Assembly: GCA_021464415.1 (NCBI GenBank) | Contig: CM038467.1 | Location: forward strand, 22,538,011-22,602,010 | Origin: Lonicera japonica | Lineage: Eukaryota; Streptophyta; Magnoliopsida; Dipsacales; Caprifoliaceae | Direction of reading: 5' to 3' | Length of the DNA: 64,000 nucleotides | In this document: positions 36,301-47,754 of the stretch, piece by piece | How positions within the stretch are numbered: position 1 is the stretch's first letter | Layout of the letters: every line of letters starts with the position of its first letter | Notes under the pieces: generated by a model | What the model saw: only the letters and a program-made list of their open reading frames with translations | The model's database searches: none | Told to the model about the DNA's origin: nothing | Position numbers and translations under genes: made by a program

Positions 36301-36984
36301 GAGATTTTTTTCCCTCTGATTATGTGACTTCTTTTGTTTAGGCTGGGACATAATTCTCGTTCAGGGTATGATGGAGGTAGGCGGAGTGGCGCTGGGGGTT
36401 CTCATGGACTATATGCGAGAAACACATCAACTATAGGCTATAGAAGAGGTATGAAAATTTTGTGCTATGAAGCATATGGTTGACAAATTTGACGATCTTG
36501 AGTTCTTGACTTTTGAATATGACATGGATAAGTTAAGCATATGACTGGGATACGGATGGGGTCAAAACTTATATTTTTCTTAATAGTGAATGGGTTCAAT
36601 TTTGATAAATAATAGAGACAAAAAGGCCCAAGTTTCTCTTTTGTTTCTTTTTGTGTCTATACTCCACGATATATGACTCTACTTCAAATGATTAACTCTG
36701 GGCAGAGGAGATTAGCAGAGAGGATGCAGAAGAGATGTACTCCAGATATGGAAGGGATCACGAATCCCGAGGCTACATTACTTCTCGATCAGAGGCGAGG
36801 CCCCCAATCCTTGGTTTCTTGAAGATAGTCCCTTTTTCTCTATCTGGGTTTTAGGAAATTTTCTCATCTTGTTTTGATTTTCGTGTGCCAGATGGCTGCA
36901 GATGATTCGTACGCTCCTACCTACTCAAATCGTCGAATGAATGATGACCGCTTAGGTGGCAGAGATTCGGGGTCGTATTATTAA
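30342..36984 (+). CDS. Three-RRM RNA-binding protein (LIF2/hnRNP-Q-like)
   Basis: Plant proteins of this type bind RNA in the nucleus; relatives act in splicing and chromatin-linked repression (LIF2 group). Coding exons: 30342-30411, 30941-31467, 32623-32712, 32814-33053, 34123-34344, 35125-35443, 35585-35889, 36143-36261, 36342-36448, 36706-36794 and 36892-36984. All phases agree, giving 726 aa. Residues 24-130 are acidic. RRM1 (about 134-210) has RNP2 IFVGGL and RNP1 KGFAFIRF. RRM2 (about 214-300) has LFIGNI and RGFAFLDF. RRM3 (about 311-384) has VFIDGL and DDFGFVTF. The tail (385-726) is rich in Arg, Ser, Tyr, Gly and Asp. The wording is closest, from memory, to the Arabidopsis At2g44710 type. 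The intron after exon 10 appears to be GC-AG. The frame stays open upstream to an ATG at 30033, so a longer N terminus is possible, but that stretch looks like 5' UTR. Confidence 0.9.
31141..31173 (+). repeat. Coding hexamer repeat (Val-Asp)n
   Basis: The hexamer gtggat is repeated about five times in exon 2 of the RRM gene. It encodes a Val-Asp repeat in the acidic region before RRM1. It is a likely length-variable site that keeps frame. Confidence 0.85.
31559..32128 (-). mobile_element. hAT element remnant in RRM-gene intron 2
   Basis: A perfect 8-bp duplication gttacgta (31551-31558 and 32129-32136) flanks 570 bp. The ends are cagtggtggatcc and, read inward from the right, cagtggcagacgg. 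A minus-strand frame (31890 to 31738) encodes about 50 residues, including DDYLANYLITYIEKEISRCF, then stops. This resembles the extreme C-terminus of hAT transposases of the TTF zinc-finger type. It is a deletion derivative of an autonomous hAT element, silent in the intron. Confidence 0.9.
31738..31890 (-). pseudogene. hAT transposase C-terminal fragment
   Basis: About 50 codons are open and end in TAA. Recognisable stretches are YLITYIEKEIS, FDIDTIINEF and MKNRQAQL. The catalytic core and dimerisation domain are absent. Orientation is opposite to the host gene. Confidence 0.7.
33246..34086 (+). mobile_element. tRNA-derived SINE, interrupted, in RRM-gene intron 4
   Basis: A perfect 13-bp duplication aggataatatgtt (33233-33245 and 34087-34099) flanks the interval, as expected for target-primed insertion. 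The head reads gggctagcctagttgggaga (box A). After removal of a nested insert it continues gatcccaggttcgagtttca (box B) at normal tRNA spacing. The body ends in a long T run and aaaaag. The nested element at 33303-33981 splits it between the two boxes. Confidence 0.85.
33303..33981. mobile_element. Element nested in the SINE (Mutator-like?)
   Basis: The ends are inverted repeats tatgaagcatagacacg and, read inward from the right, tatgaagcaaatacactt. They are flanked by a 10-bp near-duplication: ggagagatcc at 33293-33302 and ggagtgatcc at 33982-33991. Pairing between the arms is loose beyond the first bases but includes cgtgtcagacacg-like words. There is no coding capacity. Duplication length suggests the Mutator superfamily; a different type cannot be excluded. 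Confidence 0.65.
34530..34850. mobile_element. Small MITE in RRM-gene intron 5
   Basis: A taccaag direct repeat (34523-34529 and 34851-34857) flanks about 321 bp. The ends are tggggatggaaaacg and, read inward from the right, agggatggcagtggcc. The interior holds many ggg/ccc words (cgggt, acccg) in both orientations. The exact duplication may be 8 bp with one mismatch, which would fit hAT. Confidence 0.65.
36795..36891 (+). other. Apparent GC-AG intron of the RRM gene
   Basis: The exon 10 frame continues into a stop at 36852-36854 unless spliced. The only donor near the expected edge that keeps frame with the next exon (atggctgcagatgattc) is tcagag|gcgagg, a GC donor. The intron is 97 bases and ends in tgccag. 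A weaker GT site at 36829, agata|gtccct, would also keep frame and add 12 codons. Confidence 0.6.
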
Positions 36985-37242
36985 AGGTGAGTTTTGCTAA
37001 TCTTCACCCTGGAACCTTGTCTCAAAATGTGATCATATATAGCACACACTGAGATAAACAGGCCGCTCAAGTAACAGCCTTGGACCGACCAATGGAGTAG
37101 CTTGATTGCTGTAAACATGATTGAATTCCAAGAGTTGAAGTATATTGTTATCAGAATGATGATCTGAGATGGGTTCAAGTTCAAGGTTCCAAACTGGTCA
37201 CGTGATCTCTTGGGATGCTTTTATGTTAATGGGTAACAATTT

Positions 37243-37248
37243 AATAAA
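37243..37248 (+). terminator. Likely polyadenylation signal of the RRM gene
   Basis: An aataaa hexamer lies about 260 bases after the stop codon, followed by TG-rich sequence. Plant signals are loose, so this is a plausible rather than certain site. Confidence 0.4.
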
Positions 37249-37259
37249 CATGTATCAGT

Positions 37260-39015
37260 ATAAAACCAAAGTGGAGTATTGAACGGATAAATATGGTATT
37301 TGAGTTGCTTTCTTATACATTTTCTTTGGGGTTTCTCTATTTGATTTACACTACCTTATAGTTTCATATTGGAGGAATGAACTCAGATGGTTAACGGGCC
37401 TTGGAGTACTTTGGCCTGTCTTAGATAAGAGGTTTTGACAGAGTTTGGGAGCGGATTAATTGGTGAAGAGAATTTAAAATATTGAATTGAAGTTTGCTTC
37501 AAAATTCAAACCAAAGAATAAACTCTTGGACCTTTGCAGATCTTTTGAGCCTTGGTTTGTTGGAAAGACCCCTTGGATACTTTTTCTAAACATGGTTTGC
37601 ATATAACTATAACTAACTTTTGTGTATTGAGATTGAGAGCCATTACACACAATTTATGCAGAAAGCATTGAATGTGGATTAGTAAGTGCTGCGGTGAAGT
37701 TGTCAATTATGGAGTAAGACAGCTTTTGACTAATTTATCATATCCGGATATTCTTTGACGTACAAACCAATAGTCTTCCATTTGGATTGGGTTAAGGCTT
37801 GCCTTGTTCTTATGGCTGTTGTTGGATTCTAACCTGCACCGTTTTGGTATAGTATAAATTCATACTCAGTATGAATAACTTGTGGTAGCACTTTTGAGGA
37901 TTTGTTGGTCACCTAAAAGATTTCATTCACAAATGAGAGGCTACAGCTTCAGAAGAGGAAGTTTAAAGAGTTGTAAGTTGCGACGAAGTGACATTTGAAG
38001 AATATTTCTTAGGATAACTTATTAGCCAAACTTAACGGTCCCAAAATCTTGCTCTAATCAAATTATTGGAGGCTCTGTTGTACAAACGACCTGAATTCTA
38101 GGAGATCTGGTTACTGTAGCTCAAAAACTTTGTTCACTTTAGCGCAAATCATGCACGAAGTTGTTCCCATTTTAACATAGGTCTTGATCATACTGTAAAC
38201 AAGGAACGGGTGAAACCCTTACATATAAATGATGGATGCAAAGATTTATGTAGATGGGTTCAACTGTATTAGAAGCTTCGGTGACGTGCCCTGCCGGTCA
38301 ACTATTTGGTTCTCTTTAAATAAATTTGGAAAAGGGGGTTTGCTTCTCTTTAAAATTTGATAAAACTGCCTCAGCAAAAAAATTACAAGCAAGGTTCAAC
38401 GTGCCCAATGCTTCTCTTTGTGGGCCTTAAAAGCTGCGTAGTGTGATATGACTGGATGAGATATCATAAGATTATCTAATTCCATTTCAGTTATTGTTTT
38501 GGGTTGGGTTAGATGTAAGCGTGGATAGCTTATCCTTAGGGGGGGATTCTTGTCCCCCAAAAAACATTAGAAAACGAGTTGTATTTTTGATCATTGATCA
38601 AGTTAAAATTAGTGCGTTATTGAAAAATACCAAAGCGAGACTATTGGTTTGAGTCGGAGGGATTATTAAACACTATTCTGTTTGGGAGGAGAATATTATA
38701 CGACCTACATACTAGTTGAAACTCTGGTATAACATCTACTTGTATAGGCAGTAAATATGGTAGATTATCACATCTTATAGGCATCGAATTTGAAAATTTG
38801 GTTCCATAGCTGGACAGAAAATTGATACTACTTTTATCCGGTAGATGTGAATCCTATCTTATCCTATCCTAGTCCAGCCTAAGAATACGAAAATAGACAT
38901 ATTTTAAAATTCTTTAATGAAACCCCCGCCCCACCACCCCCTCCCACCTTAGGGTACTGGATGTAACTATGGATATAAGTTGAGTATGGAATATTTTTTT
39001 GTATTCCAGATTTTG
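37260..39015. other. Intergenic, no gene seen
   Basis: Composition is less AT-rich than average, but no protein domain, RNA gene or element end was recognised. Confidence 0.5.
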
Positions 39016-39212
39016 TTAAGCATTTTGATCAACCATTTATTTGCGCAAGATACTTTTCTCACGTCAGGTGCATTTAACTTTAAGAATTTATGGTTAGCAA
39101 CTTCAATCATTGCGTAAGATACTTTTCTCACGTCATGTGCATTTTGATCAACCATTTCATCGCGTAAGATACTTTTCTTACAATAAGTGCATTTAAATTT
39201 AAGAATTTATTA
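39016..39212. repeat. Degenerate tandem repeats
   Basis: The phrase gcgtaagatacttttctcac and close variants occurs three times (about 39043, 39112 and 39162). The copies are interleaved with attttgatcaaccattt and with gcatttaaatttaagaattt. Units are of unequal length, so this is a decayed tandem cluster. Confidence 0.75.
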
Positions 39213-39548
39213 TGATATTCACTAAAGACTAGTTGAGATTTACATTAGTGTGTTGGAAAATGAATTACATGAATTGAGTTCATCTTTAACTCTAATTATT
39301 TGAGTAAATGAATTTGAATACACCCTGACTGGTTCAGGATTCGATCAATTGATCAAAGTATATTGTGGGGGAGATCAAAGCGGAAAGTTCATTTTAGAAG
39401 TGTGATTGAAAGAGATTTTGTCCAATCCGCTTAATTGCCATTTTCGCTATATAGTACCATATTTTTTTTTTGTTTCTTTTCGGAACTAGATTGTATCACA
39501 TGGAAAATAAATAAATTTTATAGAATCTTGTACATGGAATTCTTTTAG

Positions 39549-40310
39549 GGCTTGTTGTAAATTCATTTATATCCTATGTATCATGTTGCTTTTAATACGT
39601 TTCTATATGTATTTGGCAATATAATTGTGTAGTTAGAAAAATCTCAAATAAAGTTTTTCCAATGGTATCATTTATATCTTACTTGTCATTTATTTAAGAA
39701 TGAAAGAGAATTAGTGGGTTTCTTATATTCAATGAGGTGTAGTATGGTACATTGAAAACTTCTATCACTGTTTTTACATGTATAAATGCTTAGCTATCTT
39801 CAATGGTCATTTCTATCTAAGCAAATTTCTATCTTAGAAAAGAGAAAAGAGAAAAAAGTGCTCAAATGGTCATTTTTATATATATTTCTATATAAGGTGG
39901 AAGATGAGTCATATAGTAGAAATGGTGATAGAAATTTTCAATGTGACATTCTCATTAGATATAAGAAGCTCACTAATTCTATCTCATTCTTAAATAAATG
40001 CCAAGTAAGATAAAAAAGCAAGATAGAAATGGTTCCATTGGAGAAGTTTTATTTGAGACTTTTTTATCTACACAATTATTTTGCCAAATAAATATAGAAA
40101 TATATTAAAAGCACCATAACACATATAATATAAATGAATTTATAGAAAATACCATTAGAGATGGCCTTAAAGAAATCTCTTATATGACTCACCTTCTACC
40201 TCATAGAAATAGCTATAAAAATGACAATTGGAACACATTTTTCCCTTTTTCTCTTTTCTGACATCAAAATTTGCTCCGATAGAAATGATCATCGGAGATG
40301 GCTTTAGTTC
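39549..40310. mobile_element. Two interleaved foldback MITEs
   Basis: Two long inverted pairs interlock. The block 39549-39780 pairs with 39930-40168, and 39786-39925 pairs with 40170-40310, giving an A-B-A'-B' order. Both pairs contain ccaatgg/ccattggag near an arm end and agcaaatttctatctt in an arm. There is no coding capacity. One relative probably inserted into, or recombined with, the other. A third related piece lies near 40650-40970. Confidence 0.65.
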
Positions 40311-43300
40311 ATAATTTGAGGATAGCCAAATGGGCCCATAATGTATTAATCATGGGAGTGATTTTTGATTTGTGTGAAAAATGAGAAATCAACCTGTACT
40401 AAGTTTTACCATAATTTTTTTCTTGATAATGGTGGTATCTGGTGATCGAAATGTATTTGAAAGTCCTCCCTCTCCTCTAGAAATTGGTTTATTGCTTGTG
40501 TTAAAAAAAAAAATGTTTTAGGAAAATTGATTTTATGAAGATTATTATCAAGCACGAAAGACGTGAAATGTTGAGCATTTCTTATTAAAAAAAAAAAAAC
40601 GAGAATATTATTTTAAACTTCACAATTTACTAGACTGATTATGTGATTATTAGGTCATTCCCAATGGTCTTTTTTACCTAAGCAAATTTCTATCTTATAT
40701 TTGAAATATAGAAAAAAAAAAAAAAAAACTTTCTCCATTGCAACATACTAGAAGAGTTTTTATAGGATTTGACAATTGATTCGGAATTTCTATCTACATT
40801 TTTTTATGTGATTAAAATTTTCGATGCGACATGACAGTTTAAAAATATCTTATTGAAAATTATTAAACCCTTCTCTCTCTTCTTAAATAAATGATAAGTA
40901 AAAATGAAATAAAATATCATTGAATATCAAATTTTATGATTTTATACTAAAGTAAAAAACTTGTTAACTAGATAGAAAAGTTTTCTTAATACTTAAAATA
41001 AAAATAAAAATAATAGGCGCCATTATTAGTTTTATCAAATATTTATGTGGTGATGTTTTTGTTGTTTTCTCTTTTTCTTCTCGAATCTGATGTAGTATTG
41101 AGAAAATGTGGCATGTTTTTGGTAATTATTTTAGATAGATATGTATATTTAATACAAAGACTGATATATCATGGTTATGATGTCGGGGCTACGTTCTTTT
41201 GACTACATAAAAAATTGGGTGTTAGTATAGGCACCCTAAAAATCCAATTTGAACATTCGTTATTTAAGCACTCGTATATAATTTTTAAATCTGCATAAGC
41301 ACCCATAATAATTAGAGCACCATGTGTGTGTGTGTGTGTTTCTTTTGTACAAAAATATAATGAAATAATGGGTTGCAGAAGAATGAATGAGAGATAGTTA
41401 GCGATACAAACCCTGTTTTGAATATGGATGCCTTTAAGACAGATATATAATATAATAAATGGTTTTTTATCTTTTAACGAGGTGTTAAAACTTATTATTA
41501 AAAGTGTTTTTACTAACACCCTAAAATATTAGAACAAATAGTATTAGAGACGAGTCAAGTCCTAGTAACCAACTCCTAAAAACATAGCCTATTTTGATTT
41601 GGGGCCGGGCTAACAGAGATCTTGTTTTGTGGCTTTTGGAGTTAGCTTATCTTGATTTGGGTGGCTGTTTGACATAGGTTTTGTTTTCTGGCCACATATT
41701 TTGTTTCAGGCTTTTAGAGTCGCCCTATCTTGATTTGGACCAAGGTTAACATTTATTTTTTGGCTACACATGGAAAGAAAACAAAATCAAACGGAGACAT
41801 AGCTACATATGGAGAGAAAACAAAATCTAACAGGCACAAGTACTCAGCTCAGCTCGTTTGTTGGCACATCTCTCTCACCGCTGCTTCCAGTTGTTCAGCT
41901 AGTCAGCTTTTATCTTAGAAGATATCCGCGAATCTATTAAGCTTCACAAAGAATTGATTTTCAAACACATTATCAGTAAGCACTGATGTGACCTATCACA
42001 TTATATTACTTTAACCAAGACAATGTTAATATGTGTGTTTGTGGACCAACGTTATGTGATTTGTCTGTTTAGCATTTCTTGTAAAAAACACGTCAAGTTT
42101 ACACTGACGTTAGCTTTCTCTCTTTAATTTTTATTTTTTTTCATAAAATTTTAAAATATAATAACTTTTAATAGAGTATATGAATTTCAGTAAAAGTTAT
42201 ATATTTGAAATATCCTCGTCAAAACTTTTAATTCATGAGCCATTGTGATTTTAAGATATGTACAGAAAAAACTCAAGGAAAAAAATTGTATAAAATAATA
42301 TTTAACACGTATTGTAATCTTATTGATTCTTTTAAATTTTACACAAGAAAGAGGCCTCAGTGCCGACATTATTCGTGAGAGGATTTTGGGACAGGAAGTG
42401 GTGGACCCTTGTTAGCCCCATTTTATTCTCATAGATATACCGTACTCGTAAGTAACTCCATACTCCCCATAGGTCTATGGAGATGGTTTTGAAGAATTTT
42501 AACTGAGCGAGAATCTACGGCATATACCACCTCCTGTTCGATTTGTTTTTCACAAAACTATTATTATTATATTTTTTTTAGGTTTCAATTTTTTTTTTTA
42601 AATAAATTGCCACATAAAATTTACGTATCAAGTATTGGAGGGCTATTGAGTGCTATTGACTTTTCACAGAAAAAAAAGGACACTTGTTTTTCACACAACG
42701 TATTTCTGGAGATTAGCATTAATTTAACATACTGAGTCAATATGCAACATTCTTATTCACATACTTGTGAAATTCTGAATATTTATTATAACTAAAAAAA
42801 ATGAGACTAACAATTTGAAATTATAGATTCAATTTACACAACAGGGTTTAACTAAACTCACTAATATTTTCTTTCACAATTTCACAATTCATTAATCCAA
42901 CTGTTGGATAAGATAACACATATGCCAAAAATTAAATTAATTGAAGTTGTGAAACTCCCCATCATGAACATATATGTTATAACTCTAGAATAAATGAATT
43001 ATGAGTTGGAAAAATTACGAGTAAGTGGAAAAAATTTAATATCATCACAGTAATTTCATTGTTGCCCATAATTTTAGGTGGAAATCAATATTTTACATAT
43101 TAAATGTACTGGTTTAAAGAATCTTAGCACAATTTATTATAATCAATGAATAATTGACATATTAATGTATCAATTTTTTATTTCAAATATCTATTTTCAT
43201 GTAGAAATATTGGATAGTCACTCTTAAAATATGCCTTTTAAGTGCCAAGTTAAACACTTAGGAATTGACTATTATATTGCTTAACTTGGCCAGCTGGGCT

Positions 43301-44760
43301 TTTCGGTGGTATTAACTATGTTTATTAATTATTGGGAAAAACTAATGTGATGCAACTTTCGAGAAAACTAGCCATCAACCTGTGAAATGTATGGAAGATA
43401 TCAAATTTTTTATATTGCCAAAAGTTAAATATAATTATCTATTATATTCTACAATTATTAAAATGTAAAGGTATTTAAAATTTATTGGCAAGAAGCACAA
43501 TTTTTAATTTTAATTTTAATTTTATGTGTTATTTCATATTTCTAGTATCTATCTTCATTCTATTTAATTTTAACCATCACTATAAACATTTTAATTGTAC
43601 AAATACAACATAATTAAGGTAGAATTAAATTAAGTAGCACACATAAAGATATATAAATTACATTTAATGAAAGCTAAATTAAGTAAGAATAAATAAATTG
43701 AAAAAAAAAATTTGAGCTAATTTTAAGATATACGTACCTGCATGCTATAGGTCATTTGCGTTTGAAGTTTTTGAAAGCGTAGCCTTGTTAGCCATGGTTG
43801 AGTTACTCGGGCTTGATTTTGTTGCGTTTGAAAGTGATTTGCTTTAGATTTTCAATTACTCAATAGTTTGGCTTCTTTATCTAAATTTTTTTTCCAATTT
43901 TTCATGTATTCAAAACATGCAATTCAATTTCTCCAAAAATAAATTAATTGATATCAGAAAGTTGAAATGATCAAATAAATCAAATAAAATAAGCCAACAA
44001 AATTAAAACGCATTAATTAAGATAATTATTTACTCCCACTTCTTTTACAATTATATTGGCATTAATTGTATCATTAATTAAACTACTTCTTACATTTTAG
44101 TATATAGTTATTGATGATTTGTGTACGTGAAGGCTAAAAACGTCAGAAGTTTTATTTTATTTCGGATCGCTAAAACATGCAAAAGGGACAAATGGTTGCA
44201 TTTTAATTAATTATAGTTTAGGTGAATAAACCTAAAAACTCTAAATTGTTCAGTACATCATTCCTTCAAAAATCAAAACAAACTGGAAACACAAGATAAT
44301 TTTGTAAAGAATGATGATGCTTCATACAAAAATGAAAAATAAAAGAAAGAACATTGAGTTAGAAATATGTATTCCGCCTCTCCTATACAATTTAATGAAT
44401 AATATTTTAAATTAAATATTCAATTTACTTTTAAAAAATAATTAGTGTACCATTTGCGAATTAAGCAAGTACCTTGCTCCATGCTTATAGTATATAATTT
44501 GAATGGTTGATTTTGATTAGGAAATTAAGGGTAAAATAAATTGTACGTTATGGCTCTGTTTAAAAGTTTATTCAACCATGGTTAAACTCAAAGACTAAGC
44601 GTAGGGTATAAATATTGCTAATGGATTCAAAATTACATTAGTATTTTTAAAAGATAACAAATTATAGAGGGTACAAATATTTTTTTATAGAAAAAGCTTA
44701 AAAACTTCAAGTTTGTATCTAAACTGTTTTATTGATTGCGAATCAGTCTAAAATAATATA
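40311..44760. other. Gene-free AT-rich stretch
   Basis: No gene was recognised. It contains a MITE-like piece at 40650-40970, a foldback at about 41217-41522 with gggtgttagtata-type ends, a decayed repeat of tatcttgatttgg near 41590-41745, and a (GT)n run at 41323-41340. Confidence 0.5.
41217..41522. mobile_element. Foldback MITE
   Basis: The left end gggtgttagtataggcac and the right end, read inward, agggtgttagtaaaaacact form an inverted repeat. No target duplication could be fixed. No coding capacity. Confidence 0.5.
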
Positions 44761-44764
44761 TTAT

Positions 44765-45110
44765 CTTCTTTTTCTTTTTCTTTTTTTAACATCAAAAGGA
44801 GCGAAGCTCCAGCAACCAAACAATATGACTAAGAACAAAAAGAACAGAACAAAAACATAAAAAAAAATAAAAAATTAAACATATCCTACTAATGGATTTG
44901 AAGAAACTAAAGAAGGAGAAATCACATAGAGACTACCAAACAAAAATTAAGAAAACAACCTCTAAAGACATATATCTCCCTTCCGAGGAACAATCCATCA
45001 GTCTACTAAACTGCTCAAACCAACAACTAACTAGGTTGTTGGTCAAAACAAAAGAACATGACAAATCCATAACTTCAAAGACAGCAATAATGGTCGAGTA
45101 ACTTTTAACC
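44765..45110 (-). mobile_element. Possible LINE 3' tail fragment
   Basis: On the minus strand the piece ends ggttgctggagcttcgctcc, then ttttgatgtt, then an A/AG-rich tail (44763-44790). Such ends are seen in plant L1 elements. The upstream sequence is open but shows no convincing domain. Confidence 0.4.
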
Positions 45111-45334
45111 GGTTATTCATACCGGTAATGTTCGTAGGTTGTACATAATGTACCAAATATAATTTTCCAGTAAATTAATAACCCAATAAAAATATCACGA
45201 ATTTTCCCATTCATATATTATTTTCAAAACGTAGGCTTTAAAAACAATTTAATGTTCTTCATTTTGAAACAACACACTATTCTGTTCAACAAAAAAAGAG
45301 AAACAAGTGACTATTGGAATCACATGTCCTTTTA

Positions 45335-45762
45335 GGGTTCGTTCTTTTTGCGTGATTTTGAGATAAAATTTAATAAATCACGTGATTTATTTTATTTATG
45401 AGTGTTCTTTCGGGACAAGTCGTGATAAATTTTGTCAAATTTTGAAATCATCTAAATTATGTGATTTCAAAATCTGTTCAAAAGTTGGGATATTGGAATC
45501 CCGTATGGAATTACAAAGTTTGAATTTGATCAATTTCTTTTTAATCATATCTCTCCTCTATTATTAGTTACTAAGACTTTTTCTCTTCAAGTAAAATACA
45601 TAATAGTTAAAAATCCCACTTACGCTACTGTATTTTAAAATTTTCTAATTTTTTTAAAAGAATACCTAAATTGAAAATCATAAGATTTTAAAATTACATA
45701 TTTCTAAATCTTATAATTTACCAAATTACATGATTTTAAAATTTTGTAAAAAAAACACAACC
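45335..45762. mobile_element. Tourist-like MITE
   Basis: A tta trinucleotide flanks both sides (45332-45334 and 45763-45765). The ends are gggttcgttctttttgcgtg and, read inward from the right, ggttgtgttttttttac. Interior words such as aaatcacgtgatttat and atgattttaaaattt occur in both orientations. No coding capacity. Confidence 0.7.
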
Positions 45763-45765
45763 TTA

Positions 45766-46406
45766 TAACCTGTGGTCCAAGTTATTTGTTTTGTTTTGGT
45801 GCTAAGTTTTTCTTCCGTAATTTATAAGTTGTTTCTTTCTTTTTCTCCCTTTGGTTTTAATTCGTTAGCCAACAGATTTGGGCTTTTCAAATTTATTTTT
45901 TTATTAACATTTTATTGTAAGCCTGCTTTTTAAGATCTAGAACTATCATAGAGATATATAAAAAAGATTATAACATGTGGTCCAAGTTACTTTACTTGGT
46001 ACATGCATATAAAGCCGAAATGCGCACATGTGGTCTAACTCTAATATCTCACGTTAAAAAATTGAGATAATGGGTTATAAGGTCTCGCTCCGTAATGTGT
46101 TGTAATTCTAAGGACGGATTCATGTTTAATAAAGAGAAGTAGTACTAATTTCATAATTTGGTTTTACAATAAGGACACTTTTCATAATATTAATTTATTT
46201 TAAGGAAAATGATAAATGTTGATGGACAAAACTACCCTACTATATCATTTATTCTAATTATACAAAAAACATATTATTCTCTCTTACATACACATAGTTT
46301 AGAGAGAGAAAACAAAAAATAAGAGAAAAGAGAAGTTGTCTCACCACCACCACCACCACCACCACCACCTTACTCTCCGATCGTATCTCCGAGAGGATCA
46401 TCGTTC

Positions 46407-46438
<32 letters not shown>

Positions 46439-46825
46439 TTCTTCTTCTTCTTCTTCTTTTCTAGATCTACAATACTAAAACATATATAACTTTTGATCAA
46501 ACCGTTGGATTTGGCTAATTTTTGGATATGTTGTTCGGAAGACAAAGTTACTATTATTGCGCGAAAAATTAAGACGATCAGAAGTCGTTTTGCTATCGAA
46601 ATCGATCAATTTTGACAGCCCAGCGAGATTTGAAAAAAAAATATGATTGTAACTCTTTTTTTTTTTTTTTTACAAACCCTACGTCGATCCATATTTATAT
46701 ACATATAAATAAATTGAGTGGATGTTGATCTCATCAATTTTGTTGTTCTCTATTTTGTAATGGTTCTAAAATTCACCTTTTGATTTGTTGTTCAAGTGAT
46801 GTTATCTTATGGTTGTTGTTCAGAA
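45766..46825. other. Intergenic with stacked microsatellites
   Basis: Consecutive trinucleotide runs occur at 46342-46370 (CAC), 46403-46436 (ATC) and 46437-46458 (TTC). They produce artefactual poly-amino-acid frames. A T homopolymer lies at 46656-46671. No gene seen. Confidence 0.7.
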
Positions 46826-47450
46826 GGTGCTAAATGCATTTAGCACCTTCTGGTTGTTGTCTAGATGGTGCTAAATGCATGTAGCACCCTTTGGTTACTG
46901 TCCAGATGGTGCTAAATACATTTAGCACCTTCTGGTTGTGGTGCTTAATGTATTTAGCACCTTCTGGTTGCTGTCCAGAGGGTGTTAAATGCATTTAGCA
47001 CCTTCTGGTTGCTCTCTAGAGGGTGCTAAATGCATTTAGTACCTTTTGGTTGTGGCGCTAAATGCATTTAGCACCTTATTGTTGCTGTCTAGCGGGTGCT
47101 AAATGCATTTAGCACATTCTGGTTGTGGTGCTAAATGCATTTAGCACCCTCTGGTTGCTGTCCAGGGGGTGCTAAATGCATTTAGCACCCTCTGGTTGCT
47201 GTCTAGCTGGTGCTAAATGCATCTAGCACCCTCTGATTGCTGTCCAGCGGGTGTTAAATGCATTTAGCACCATCTGGTTGCTGTCCAGGGGGTGCTAAAC
47301 GCATTTAGCACCTTCTAGTTGCTGTCCAGAGGGTGCTAAATGTATTTAGCACCTTCTGGTACTTTTTGGTTGTAGTGCTAAATGCATTTAGCACCCTTTG
47401 GTTGCTGTGCAGGGGGTGCTAAATGCATTTAGCACCTTCTGGTTGCTGTT
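46826..47450. repeat. Palindrome minisatellite, 16 units
   Basis: Sixteen head-to-tail units carry ggtgctaaatgc-atttagcacc, a 22-bp perfect palindrome in the consensus. A spacer like ctctggttgctgtccaggg gives a 41-bp unit in most cases. About four units have a shorter spacer (ttctggttgt) and are 32 bp. Most point differences are single changes within the palindrome. The unit has no open frame of interest. Confidence 0.95.
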
Positions 47451-47602
47451 GGTGTTATAATGAGACGATATTATAAGGAAGGGGTATTAGTGTCTTTTTT
47501 GTATAGTGTCCTTAATTTACATAGCTAATTTTTAAATGTCCTTTATAATTATATTATTATTATAATGAGCCCTTATACCTAATTGCCTCTAAAAAATTTT
47601 AC

Positions 47603-47754
47603 TGTTAGAAAAATAAAAGAGAAGAGAGATATTAGAGAAATTGTGTATTTTTTTTTGAATAAATAAATCAATACAATGAGATCCTTTATATAGGGGTATA
47701 TATGAGTATAATTTTGGTAAATGAAAAACCCTAATTCTCTATACCATAATTACA
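47603..47754 (-). repeat. 3' LTR of the copia element
   Basis: Begins TGTTAGAAAAATAAAAGAG and ends ataattaca on the plus strand. A T run (tttttttttg) replaces tatcttg of the other LTR. Confidence 0.9.

Noticed and set aside
43720..43880. Slightly less AT-rich patch that might be an exon
   Set aside because: Short frames only, no splice-compatible partner and no domain.
46258..46545. 95-codon frame on the minus strand
   Set aside because: It consists mostly of trinucleotide microsatellites translated as poly-Lys, poly-Met and poly-Val.
46826..47450. CRISPR-like array of regularly spaced palindromic repeats
   Set aside because: The spacers are as conserved as the repeats, unit lengths vary, no cas genes exist and the DNA is plant nuclear. 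It is a minisatellite.
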